A DNA stretch of 42,298 nt from Bacteroidota bacterium (GTDB taxonomy: Bacteria; Bacteroidota; Bacteroidia; JABEUT01): the NCBI GenBank assembly GCA_013288345.1, contig JABDCA010000026.1:1-42298 (forward strand), in the 5' to 3' direction. Made by a program: the position numbers and the translations under genes. Below the pieces are notes generated by a model. It ran no database searches, had not been told where the DNA came from, and saw only the letters and a program-made list of their open reading frames with translations. The number at the start of each line of letters is the position of its first letter. The first letter of the stretch is position 1. Positions 16,526 to 23,433 of this stretch are shown here, one piece after another.

Positions 16526-17626
16526 ATGCGGGGCAAATTTCTCATTCCCTTAATAGCCTTTTTAATATTTAGCAGGCAAAGTATCAGTCAGGATAGCATA
16601 CGCACCGGATCGTGGATTACCCTTAATGTGCATTATGGTATTATACTGCCTGTATATACTGAAGGTATGAATGTTCTTATAAAAGCACATGTACCGGCAA
16701 TTGAAGGTGATTATTTGTTTAAACCAACAGGCATACAACCCTGGCAGTCAACATTTCATTGCGCCGAAACAGGCATTGCATTTTTTTATGCATGGCTGGG
16801 CAACCCCATCCAATTAGGTAATGAAATAGGGGTTTATCCATTTATAAATTTCCATCTCCAACGAAGCTATCGTGAAAGGCTATACCTGCGCACTGGTATT
16901 GGCTTAGGCTATTTGCCTATTATTTTCAATCAGGAAACCAACCACAAAAACATTCTTATTGGCACACATCTAAATACTATGATAAACATCAGGCTTACTA
17001 ATCATTATTACTTATCAGATAAGCTAAGACTCGAAACCGGATTCGGTATTACCCATTGCTCCAACGGGTCCTTTAAAACACCTAACCTGGGGATAAATCT
17101 TATTACTATTAATACCGGACTATCTTATTGTTTTGATGGCGGTAAAGCTGCAATAGTGCCTACTTTGGCTGATACAAGTAACCATAAAAAAATAGTACAT
17201 GAATTTTTTATTGCCGCAGGTGCATCTGAAATAGAACCACCGGGCGGGGCACAGTATGGAGCAATTTCATTTTCTTATACAGCCTATCACATTATCAATC
17301 CTAAAAGTAAAGTGGGTGGTGGTGTAGATGTTTTTTATAATGGTTCGAACCTGGCAGCAATGAAAGTTGATTCTATAAGCTATAGCAGCAACCTGCAAAA
17401 CATACAAATTGGATTGAAAGTAGGTTATGAATTAACTATTGGAAGATTGACAATGCCCTTTGAATTAGGTGGTTACTTATATACAAAAAGCACAGGTCAC
17501 GGCCATGAGTATAACCGATTAGGTATTCGCTATTATATTAACGAACATTTCATTGCAAATATTACATTACTTGCTCACTTTGCAAGCGCTGATTTTGTAG
17601 AATGGGGCATTGGATATAAACTATGA
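16526..17626 (+). CDS. PagL-like acyloxyacyl hydrolase / lipid A 3-O-deacylase
   Basis: The 366-residue outer-membrane beta-barrel candidate has a signal peptide (about 1-21). The first half (about 30-203) carries the PagL-type catalytic region: HCSNGSFKTPNLGINLITI (177-195), where His177 and Ser179 fit the His-Ser pair of lipid A deacylases, followed by the PN-G-N signature. The second half (about 215-366) is a run of further amphipathic beta strands ending in an aromatic-containing strand (GIGYKL). It lies in the gldD operon and overlaps the DUF2807 gene by 4 bp (ATGA). It probably trims an acyl chain from lipid A. Classical PagL is only about 150-190 residues, so the second half is an addition. 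Confidence 0.72.
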   Translation: MRGKFLIPLIAFLIFSRQSISQDSIRTGSWITLNVHYGIILPVYTEGMNVLIKAHVPAIEGDYLFKPTGIQPWQSTFHCAETGIAFFYAWLGNPIQLGNEIGVYPFINFHLQRSYRERLYLRTGIGLGYLPIIFNQETNHKNILIGTHLNTMINIRLTNHYYLSDKLRLETGFGITHCSNGSFKTPNLGINLITINTGLSYCFDGGKAAIVPTLADTSNHKKIVHEFFIAAGASEIEPPGGAQYGAISFSYTAYHIINPKSKVGGGVDVFYNGSNLAAMKVDSISYSSNLQNIQIGLKVGYELTIGRLTMPFELGGYLYTKSTGHGHEYNRLGIRYYINEHFIANITLLAHFASADFVEWGIGYKL

Positions 17627-18366
17627 TAAAACGATTAAAAATATTGCCGTTTTTATTTTGTGCTATATGCGTAATTTCATGTCATAAGTCGCCTGTGTGC
17701 GATTGTTTTGAATCAGCAGGGCCACCGGCAGAAGAGAACCGCACTGGAGTTTTACCCTATTTTGAAGAAATTTATGCAGAGGATGATGTGAACGTATTTA
17801 TAATAATGGGTAGTACAGAACAGGTACTAATACAGGGTGGCAGCAACCTTATACACAATATATCTGCCACGGTATCAAACAAGGTACTTACATTAAAAAA
17901 CAACAATAACTGCAACTGGCTAAGGAGCTATAAAAAAAGCATTATAAATGTGTACATAACCATGCCACGAGTTACCTATATTACTAATGCAGGCATTGGC
18001 TCCGTCACTGGTTCAGATACTATTACAACCGACACTCTTAATGTCCGAACTATAAGTGCTGGAGATATTAATCTTAATGTGAGTGCAAAGCAAGTTTACG
18101 GGCACCTTTTTGGTTCGGGAGATATTACGCTTAATGGGCATTGCAATCAATTTTCCTGTACTTTTTTCTCAGGCACAGGTTTCGTCTATTGCAATAATCT
18201 GCAAACTGGCTACACCTTTATTTCGAGTACAAGTACGGGTGATTGTTATGTAAATGCAAGCGGGCTGCTTGATGCTGCAATTTATAGCCGGGGCAATATT
18301 TATTATTCAGGCTCACCTACTGTTAACGAGACAATTAAGGGTTCCGGGCAGGTAATAAAAGAGTAA
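17623..18366 (+). CDS. DUF2807 (head GIN domain) lipoprotein
   Basis: The 247-residue lipoprotein has lipobox CVISC with Cys20. The GIN-domain pattern follows: YFEEIYAEDDVNVFIIMGSTEQVLIQGG (about 46-73), then repeats of short beta strands with alternating Gly and Ser/Asp (NAGIGSVTGSDTI, ISAGDINLNVSAKQVYGHLFGSGDITLNG, INGSGQV-like ending GSGQVIKE). The fold is a putative right-handed beta-helix/adhesin-like scaffold; the biochemical role is unknown. Its start overlaps the PagL-like stop by 4 bp, so translation is coupled. It is the last gene of the gldD operon. Confidence 0.82.
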   Translation: MIKRLKILPFLFCAICVISCHKSPVCDCFESAGPPAEENRTGVLPYFEEIYAEDDVNVFIIMGSTEQVLIQGGSNLIHNISATVSNKVLTLKNNNNCNWLRSYKKSIINVYITMPRVTYITNAGIGSVTGSDTITTDTLNVRTISAGDINLNVSAKQVYGHLFGSGDITLNGHCNQFSCTFFSGTGFVYCNNLQTGYTFISSTSTGDCYVNASGLLDAAIYSRGNIYYSGSPTVNETIKGSGQVIKE

Positions 18367-18386
18367 GATATATTAGCCAGTCTTCA

Positions 18387-18407
18387 ATCTTCATTTTATC
18401 TTCATTT
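18387..18407 (+). promoter_or_regulatory. 11-bp-spaced direct repeat ahead of the lysine-rich gene
   Basis: ATCTTCATTT occurs at 18387-18396 and again at 18398-18407, exactly 11 bp apart. The second copy ends 8 bp before the -7 element at 18416. Direct repeats at 11-bp spacing next to a promoter are typical binding sites for OmpR/PhoB-type regulators, and such a regulator is encoded 400 bp downstream. The assignment to that regulator is inference. Confidence 0.45.
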
Positions 18408-18415
18408 AACTATTT

Positions 18416-18423
18416 TAATTTTG
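18416..18423 (+). promoter_or_regulatory. -7 promoter element for the lysine-rich small gene
   Basis: TAATTTTG matches TAnnTTTG and is 32 bp before the ATG at 18456. The -33 region is occupied by the direct repeat rather than a TTTG box, which would fit an activator-dependent promoter. Confidence 0.5.
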
Positions 18424-18455
18424 CAGCAGTATATAACAACACAATATTTAAAGTC

Positions 18456-18659
18456 ATGAAAAAACTAAGCATACTTTCAGCCGCAATGGTTCTTTTTATA
18501 GGTATTTCATTTGCCAACCCGGTTACCAGCAACCAACAAGAGCCGCAAAAGACCGATAAAACTGACAAGAAAGCGGTAAAAAAAGAAGACAAGAAAGACG
18601 TAAAAAAAGTTCCTGTAAAAAAGAAAGCTGACAGCAAAGACCAGAAAACTACCAAGTAA
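18456..18659 (+). CDS. Small exported lysine-rich protein
   Basis: The 67-residue product has a signal peptide (about 1-20, ending SFANP). The mature part of about 45 residues consists mostly of Lys, Asp, Thr, Gln and Val with KKEDKKDVKKVPVKKK-type runs (highly basic, predicted disordered, no cysteine or histidine). It resembles short disordered periplasmic proteins rather than a known family. It has its own promoter-like site and a strong terminator, so it is monocistronic, and it sits immediately before the two-component genes. A possible envelope-stress or polyanion-binding role is speculative. Confidence 0.7.
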   Translation: MKKLSILSAAMVLFIGISFANPVTSNQQEPQKTDKTDKKAVKKEDKKDVKKVPVKKKADSKDQKTTK

Positions 18660-18691
18660 TCAGATATTCTTCCACCAATGAAAACATAAAG

Positions 18692-18718
18692 AAGCCGTTG
18701 CATTGCAATGGCTTTTTT
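18692..18718 (+). terminator. Rho-independent terminator after the lysine-rich gene
   Basis: AAGCCGTTGC pairs with GCAATGGCTT (10 bp, one G-U pair, 3-nt loop) and is followed by TTTTTT. It isolates the small gene from the response regulator downstream. Confidence 0.8.
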
Positions 18719-18800
18719 ATTCAATGCCAGGCATACTTAAGCACTCTCATACGTACACATTAAAATTTCTTAATATTTAATTATACTATCCGCATAAGCT

Positions 18801-18808
18801 TAGCTTTG
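18801..18808 (+). promoter_or_regulatory. -7 promoter element for the two-component genes
   Basis: TAGCTTTG matches TAnnTTTG, 19 bp before the response-regulator ATG. A partial -33 (TTTA, 18776-18779) lies 21 bp upstream. Confidence 0.5.
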
Positions 18809-18827
18809 TAGTAACCGAACTGTACCC

Positions 18828-19496
18828 ATGAATATTTTACTTATTGAGGATGACCCTGAAGTAGCTTCCTTTATAAAAAAAGGGCTAAGCGAACAGCAAT
18901 ACCATGTTACAGTTATAAACGATGGCCTTGAAGGGGCAACAACTGCCATACAGCAAACTTTCGACCTTTTAATACTTGATATAATACTACCCACCTTTGA
19001 TGGGCTAAAAGTATGCCAGCAGATTAGAAAACAAAATAAAGAGTTGCCTATTTTAATGCTTACAGCCCTTGGTACAGTTAAAGATAAAGTACTGGGCTTT
19101 GAAAACGGCGCTGACGATTATCTTACAAAACCATTCCATTTCGAAGAATTATTAGCCAGGATAAATGCATTGACCAGAAGGCGAGCCATTGCCTCAGAGA
19201 AAACATATAAAGCAGATGACCTGGAAATAGATTGTCATAAAAGAACTGCAGTAAGGGATAAAACTGAAATTCAATTAACCACTACCGAATTTACTTTACT
19301 TGAAATACTAATTGCCAATAAAAACAAAGTACTTTCAAGAAGCGAAATAGCGGAAGAAGTATGGGGGATAAATTTTGACAGAGGTACTAACCTTATTGAT
19401 GTGTATATTAATTACCTGCGTGCAAAAATCGACAAGAATCATTCTAAAAAACTTATTCAAACTGTAATTGGCCGCGGATATGTACTTAAAGACTAA
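18828..19496 (+). CDS. OmpR-family response regulator (CusR/CopR-like by context)
   Basis: The 222-residue regulator has a receiver domain 1-120: acidic pocket Asp8/Asp9, phospho-acceptor Asp51, Thr79 and Lys101 in the KPF motif. A winged-helix DNA-binding domain follows (about 128-222, with TEFTLLEILIANKNKVLSRS and the recognition-helix/wing segment NLIDVYINYLRAKID...VIGRGYVL). It pairs with the kinase gene 27 bp downstream. Its position directly before a heavy-metal efflux operon suggests that it activates that operon in response to metal (copper/silver- or zinc/cobalt-type); the metal cannot be read from the sequence. Confidence 0.93.
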   Translation: MNILLIEDDPEVASFIKKGLSEQQYHVTVINDGLEGATTAIQQTFDLLILDIILPTFDGLKVCQQIRKQNKELPILMLTALGTVKDKVLGFENGADDYLTKPFHFEELLARINALTRRRAIASEKTYKADDLEIDCHKRTAVRDKTEIQLTTTEFTLLEILIANKNKVLSRSEIAEEVWGINFDRGTNLIDVYINYLRAKIDKNHSKKLIQTVIGRGYVLKD

Positions 19497-19523
19497 ACAG
19501 CTACTTATTAATTCATTTTAGTA

Positions 19524-20867
19524 ATGAAAGTAAAGAACAGGTTGTCGTTGCAGTTTACTTTCATGTTTGCTATTTTGCTTTTTATTGTTTTGCCGGGTAT
19601 ATACGTGCAGGTAGAACAAAACAGGAAAGAAAGTTTTTTTGCAAAGCTTGATGACAGGGCGCTTATTGTTGGCGAGCTATATCTTGCTCAAGATAACATG
19701 TCGCCGGAAAATTTCAAGAAAGTTATTGAAAAATACCCCCAAACATTATCCAATGAAGTTACCCGCATATACAACGACAAATTTCAGCCCGTATTTATCA
19801 AAGAAGATTCGGTAAGCTGGTCGAAAAACATTATTCAGCAGGTAATTGAAAAGAAGAAAACCCACTTTACAATTGGCAATCAACAAGTAGTTGGCCTGTA
19901 TTACATAGATAATTCCGGCAACTTTGTTGTAATAGCTTCTGCCATTGATGATTCGGGTAACCAAAACATGAAAAACCTGAGGCTTATCATGCTCTTCTCT
20001 TTCTTAGTATCTTTAATAATAACCTTTTTGTTAGGCAGATTATTTGCAACAATTGCCCTGCAACCTATCTTAAAAATAACAAACGATCTTAAAATCATAC
20101 GGTCTGCCAGCTTAAATAAACGCCTAACCCTTACCCAATATAAAAACGATGAAATAAACCAGCTTTCTATCAGTATTAATAACCTGCTTGAGCATCTGGA
20201 ACAATCCTTTCATGACCAACAATCTTTTATAGCACACGCTTCTCACGAACTTAGAACGCCGCTAACCAAAATACTTGGCAATGCTGAAATTACATTGAAA
20301 AATGACCGTGAAAAAGAAGAATATAAAAACACCATACAAGGCATTATAAAGGAAACCGAAAAGCTAAGCGCCTTAATAAACAGCCTGCTCGATCTTTCTC
20401 AGGCAAGTATTGACACTGCAGAATTACAGAAGATACGATTAGATGAATTATTATGGGAAGTAGTTGATGAATGGGGAAGTAAGACCGACCTGGTAAAGGT
20501 AAACTACAACCTGCCCGAAAATCCTGAAAAATACACTATACAGGGAAACAGACGCCTGTTATTTATTGCCATAAGTAATATTTTAAAGAATGCTATTAAG
20601 TTTTCAGGCAACAAAGAAGTATTATGCGATATGCATTGCAATGAAAATGGCGTTTTTATTACTATAAGAGACAAAGGGATTGGAATAGATAAGCAAGAAC
20701 TAACGCACATATTTCAAGCTTTTTATCGCGCCGCTAATGCATTCAAGTATCCGGGTATAGGTATAGGCCTTTCTTTAGCAGAAAAAATAATAAGGCTGCA
20801 TAATGGCATAATTGAAGTCACTTCCATAGTAAACGAAGGAACTACATTCAGTATAACATTCTCATAA
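19524..20867 (+). CDS. Sensor histidine kinase (HAMP, HisKA, HATPase)
   Basis: The 447-residue membrane kinase has TM1 at about 10-28, a periplasmic sensor of about 120 residues (31-150), TM2 at about 152-175, a HAMP linker (175-228), and HisKA with phospho-acceptor His241 in HASHELRTPL. The HATPase has an N box (SNILKNAIKF, Asn356), a G1 box DKGIGI (383-388) and a G2 box GIGIGLSL (411-418). All catalytic boxes are intact. The sensor domain has few cysteines or histidines, so the ligand is not evident. It is the partner of the adjacent response regulator. Confidence 0.93.
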   Translation: MKVKNRLSLQFTFMFAILLFIVLPGIYVQVEQNRKESFFAKLDDRALIVGELYLAQDNMSPENFKKVIEKYPQTLSNEVTRIYNDKFQPVFIKEDSVSWSKNIIQQVIEKKKTHFTIGNQQVVGLYYIDNSGNFVVIASAIDDSGNQNMKNLRLIMLFSFLVSLIITFLLGRLFATIALQPILKITNDLKIIRSASLNKRLTLTQYKNDEINQLSISINNLLEHLEQSFHDQQSFIAHASHELRTPLTKILGNAEITLKNDREKEEYKNTIQGIIKETEKLSALINSLLDLSQASIDTAELQKIRLDELLWEVVDEWGSKTDLVKVNYNLPENPEKYTIQGNRRLLFIAISNILKNAIKFSGNKEVLCDMHCNENGVFITIRDKGIGIDKQELTHIFQAFYRAANAFKYPGIGIGLSLAEKIIRLHNGIIEVTSIVNEGTTFSITFS

Positions 20868-20915
20868 TGAGCTATTTATATTCAAGATTATTTACCTATT
20901 ACAGGTAATTAACAA

Positions 20916-20945
20916 ATTCTAATACCATTTTAACGGCATTCTAAT
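20916..20945 (+). promoter_or_regulatory. Three 11-bp-phased half-sites ahead of the efflux operon
   Basis: ATTCTAAT (20916-20923), ATTTTAAC (20927-20934, 6 of 8 matching) and ATTCTAAT (20938-20945) lie at exact 11-bp intervals. The last is 21 bp before the -7 element at 20967, covering the -33 region. Such phasing on one DNA face is the signature of an OmpR-type regulator site. The neighbouring response regulator is the natural candidate (inference). Confidence 0.55.
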
Positions 20946-20966
20946 TTCACCTCTCTAAAAAGGATT

Positions 20967-20974
20967 TAATTTTG
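20967..20974 (+). promoter_or_regulatory. -7 promoter element for the efflux operon
   Basis: TAATTTTG matches TAnnTTTG exactly. It contains the TTG that could be read as the first codon of the TolC-like gene (20972-20974), which conflicts with that start because transcription would begin a few bases further downstream. Confidence 0.5.
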
Positions 20975-22324
20975 TATTTATATAATAAAGGATTTGTGCT
21001 ATTCGCTTGGGAAAAGAATAAAAGGAAACCAATAAGGGCTGGGGTAATTGGTTTTTACATTGCTTTTGGCGGTGTATTTATTTCTCAATTAGTTGTTGCA
21101 CAAAATATCCCATTATTCAAGCAGGATACTGTATACATTTCGATATCTGACGCGGAACAAAGGTTTGTAAGCAAAAACCTGAGTCTGCTTATGTCTCAGT
21201 ACGATGTTAAAATTGCCGAAGCAAATTATCTGCAGGCCAAGCTTTGGTATAACCCCAACCTTACCTATTCGCAAACACTTTACAATCAGGAAACAAAAAA
21301 AATACTTGACCCAAACTACCCTGCTGAAGGTGCAGTAGACCATGACATTCAGTTACAGCAATTGCTAACCATTGCCGGAAGGCATAGTGCAACTGCGAAG
21401 CTTGCCAGGCTGGGAATGAAAGAAACAGAATTTCAATTAGCTGATGTATTGCGTAGCCTCAAGTATCAAATGTACACTGATATATCTGATCTATATAGCA
21501 ATCAGAAACAAATTAAAATGTATCAGTCAGAGGAAACCAAGCTTACACATTTGATAGAAAGTACCCGTCAAATGTATAACCTGGGCAATGCAGCAGGCAA
21601 TGATGTAATACGATTGCAAGCACAATTGCAGGATGTTATAGCCCAGGAAGTTTCGAGCCAGCAATCAGCATACAATGATGAAAAGGACTTGAAGATACTT
21701 TTGGTTTATCCTGAAACTATTTACCTGGTGGCAAAGGAATTATTGCCTGCACCACTATCTATACCTACCTACCCCGCTCTTATGGATAGTGCGGAAAAGA
21801 ATAGGCCTGACCTTATGCTTGCAAAAGAAGGAGTGACTTACCAGCAACAAAATGTAAAACTACAGCATGCCACATCAGTACCAGATTTAACTATGGGAAT
21901 TCAATATACAGGAGCAGGCTCTGTAATACCTGCTTACTGGGGCATTTCTGCCGGAATGGATATACCTGCCTTTAATAGGAACCAATGGGGAGTTACTGCT
22001 GCAAAATACCAGCAAAACCAGGCAGAAGTAAATGATACCATTGTACTGCATACTGTTAAAAATGAGGTAACCAATGCTTATTGTACTTTCTACAGGTTAA
22101 ACAATCAATTAACTCAAATTGATTCAGCTTACCAGAAAAACTTAGAAGAAATGATGGATAATGCGGTAAAAAATTATGACCATCGCTACATAAACCTGCT
22201 TGATTTACTGAGCCAGATAAGCACTTATATAGATGGTGAGAATAATCTTATAACACTGCATGTACAATACTTTAATGCCATTCATTACATTAACTATACA
22301 ACCGGTATCGATATAATTAAATAA
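20972..22324 (+). CDS. TolC-like outer-membrane efflux protein
   Basis: The 450-residue (maximal) protein has a hydrophobic signal peptide (VIGFYIAFGGVFISQLVVAQ region, about 25-44) and two homologous halves of long helices typical of the OEP family (e.g. AKLWYNPNLTYSQTLYN, LAKEGVTYQQQNVKLQHATS). It forms the outer-membrane channel of the efflux system. The start is uncertain: there is no in-frame ATG before the mature part, and TTG 20972 lies inside the -7 element. A GTG at 20996-20998 (preceded by AAAGGA) gives a normal signal peptide and fits a transcript starting at about 20980. The adaptor gene begins 3 bp after its stop. Confidence 0.85.
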   Translation: MYLYNKGFVLFAWEKNKRKPIRAGVIGFYIAFGGVFISQLVVAQNIPLFKQDTVYISISDAEQRFVSKNLSLLMSQYDVKIAEANYLQAKLWYNPNLTYSQTLYNQETKKILDPNYPAEGAVDHDIQLQQLLTIAGRHSATAKLARLGMKETEFQLADVLRSLKYQMYTDISDLYSNQKQIKMYQSEETKLTHLIESTRQMYNLGNAAGNDVIRLQAQLQDVIAQEVSSQQSAYNDEKDLKILLVYPETIYLVAKELLPAPLSIPTYPALMDSAEKNRPDLMLAKEGVTYQQQNVKLQHATSVPDLTMGIQYTGAGSVIPAYWGISAGMDIPAFNRNQWGVTAAKYQQNQAEVNDTIVLHTVKNEVTNAYCTFYRLNNQLTQIDSAYQKNLEEMMDNAVKNYDHRYINLLDLLSQISTYIDGENNLITLHVQYFNAIHYINYTTGIDIIK

Positions 22325-22327
22325 CAT

Positions 22328-23422
22328 ATGTCACGCACTTTATTTTCATTATTATTAATTGCATTTTGTTTTGCCGGATGTAAGAGGCCTGCACAAACAG
22401 CTGATGTACCTGCCTCTGATTCAAATGTGGTAGAGCTTAATTCTATTCAGATGAAACAAATTACTATGGATACGGTGAAGATGAAGGAAGAGACAACCAA
22501 CCTGGTATTAAGTGGCAAAGTATCCTTTAACATGGACTATTCATCGCCTGTTTACAGCTTTGTAAGCGGAAACGTAATTAAAGTAAATGTTGAACAAGGC
22601 GATTATGTATCAAAAGGACAAGTACTTGCCATTCTTAGAAGTGGAGATATAAGTGATTATGAAGGCCAGTATGCAGTTGCACAGGCACAAGAAAAAACGG
22701 CCAAAAGAAACCTTGATATAGCTAATGAGCTGTATAAAACAAAAGTATATTCCGAAAAAGATGTAATGCAGGCACAGAATGAATACAAAGCAGCAACAGC
22801 CGGGCTTCAAAAAGTAGAAACCTATCTTAAAACATATAAAGTATCTACAACCGATACTAATGCGGTTTATTCCATCACTTCTCCTATTGACGGTTATGTG
22901 GTAACAAAATCTATTACAGAAGGAATGAATGTACGCGCTGACAATACAACTTCATTATTTATGGTTTCGTTCCTTAAAACCGTTTGGGTTGAGGCCAATG
23001 TATATGAAAGTGATATTCCTCAAATAAGTGTTGGCGATTCGGCCGATATAGTTACAGTAGCCTATCCTGATAAAAAATTAAAAGGCACTATTTCCAAAAT
23101 TTCAAACATACTTGATTCTTCAGCAAGCACAATGCAGGCAAGGATAGTACTTGAAAACACAAATAATCTTTTAAAATCGGGGATGTTTGCCACCGTAAAT
23201 GTGCACCTCGACAAACATAAAAAAGCTTTAGCCATTCCCAAAGAAGCCCTGGTATTTTATGACAACGATTATTACGTAATGGTTTCAAAAGGCAATAATA
23301 AGTTTGAAAAACGTATGATTTCTATTGAAGGAACCAACAACGAGATTGCCTACGTAACAAAGGGGCTGCAACCTAATGAGGTAGTGGTTAGTAAAAACAG
23401 CCTTTATGTATACGGACAATAA
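22328..23422 (+). CDS. RND efflux periplasmic adaptor lipoprotein (CusB/CzcB-like)
   Basis: The 364-residue membrane-fusion protein has lipobox FCFAGC with Cys18. It carries the usual lipoyl half (YSFVSGNVIKVNVEQGDYVSKGQVLAILRSGDI, about 76-108), a coiled-coil hairpin (about 110-165, EGQYAVAQAQEKTAKRNLDIANELYKTKVYSEKDV), the second lipoyl half (SPIDGYVVTKSITEGMNV) and a beta-barrel/MP region. It joins the inner-membrane pump to the TolC-like channel. The gene starts 3 bp after the channel gene and ends 11 bp before the pump. No extra metal-binding N-terminal extension is seen. Confidence 0.93.
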   Translation: MSRTLFSLLLIAFCFAGCKRPAQTADVPASDSNVVELNSIQMKQITMDTVKMKEETTNLVLSGKVSFNMDYSSPVYSFVSGNVIKVNVEQGDYVSKGQVLAILRSGDISDYEGQYAVAQAQEKTAKRNLDIANELYKTKVYSEKDVMQAQNEYKAATAGLQKVETYLKTYKVSTTDTNAVYSITSPIDGYVVTKSITEGMNVRADNTTSLFMVSFLKTVWVEANVYESDIPQISVGDSADIVTVAYPDKKLKGTISKISNILDSSASTMQARIVLENTNNLLKSGMFATVNVHLDKHKKALAIPKEALVFYDNDYYVMVSKGNNKFEKRMISIEGTNNEIAYVTKGLQPNEVVVSKNSLYVYGQ

Positions 23423-23433
23423 CCTTGCTTTAG

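Noticed and set aside
18410..18724. Minus-strand 104-codon frame across the lysine-rich gene and its terminator
   Set aside because: It runs antisense through a promoter, signal-peptide gene and terminator that make sense on the plus strand; the Phe/Leu-rich product only mirrors lysine codons.
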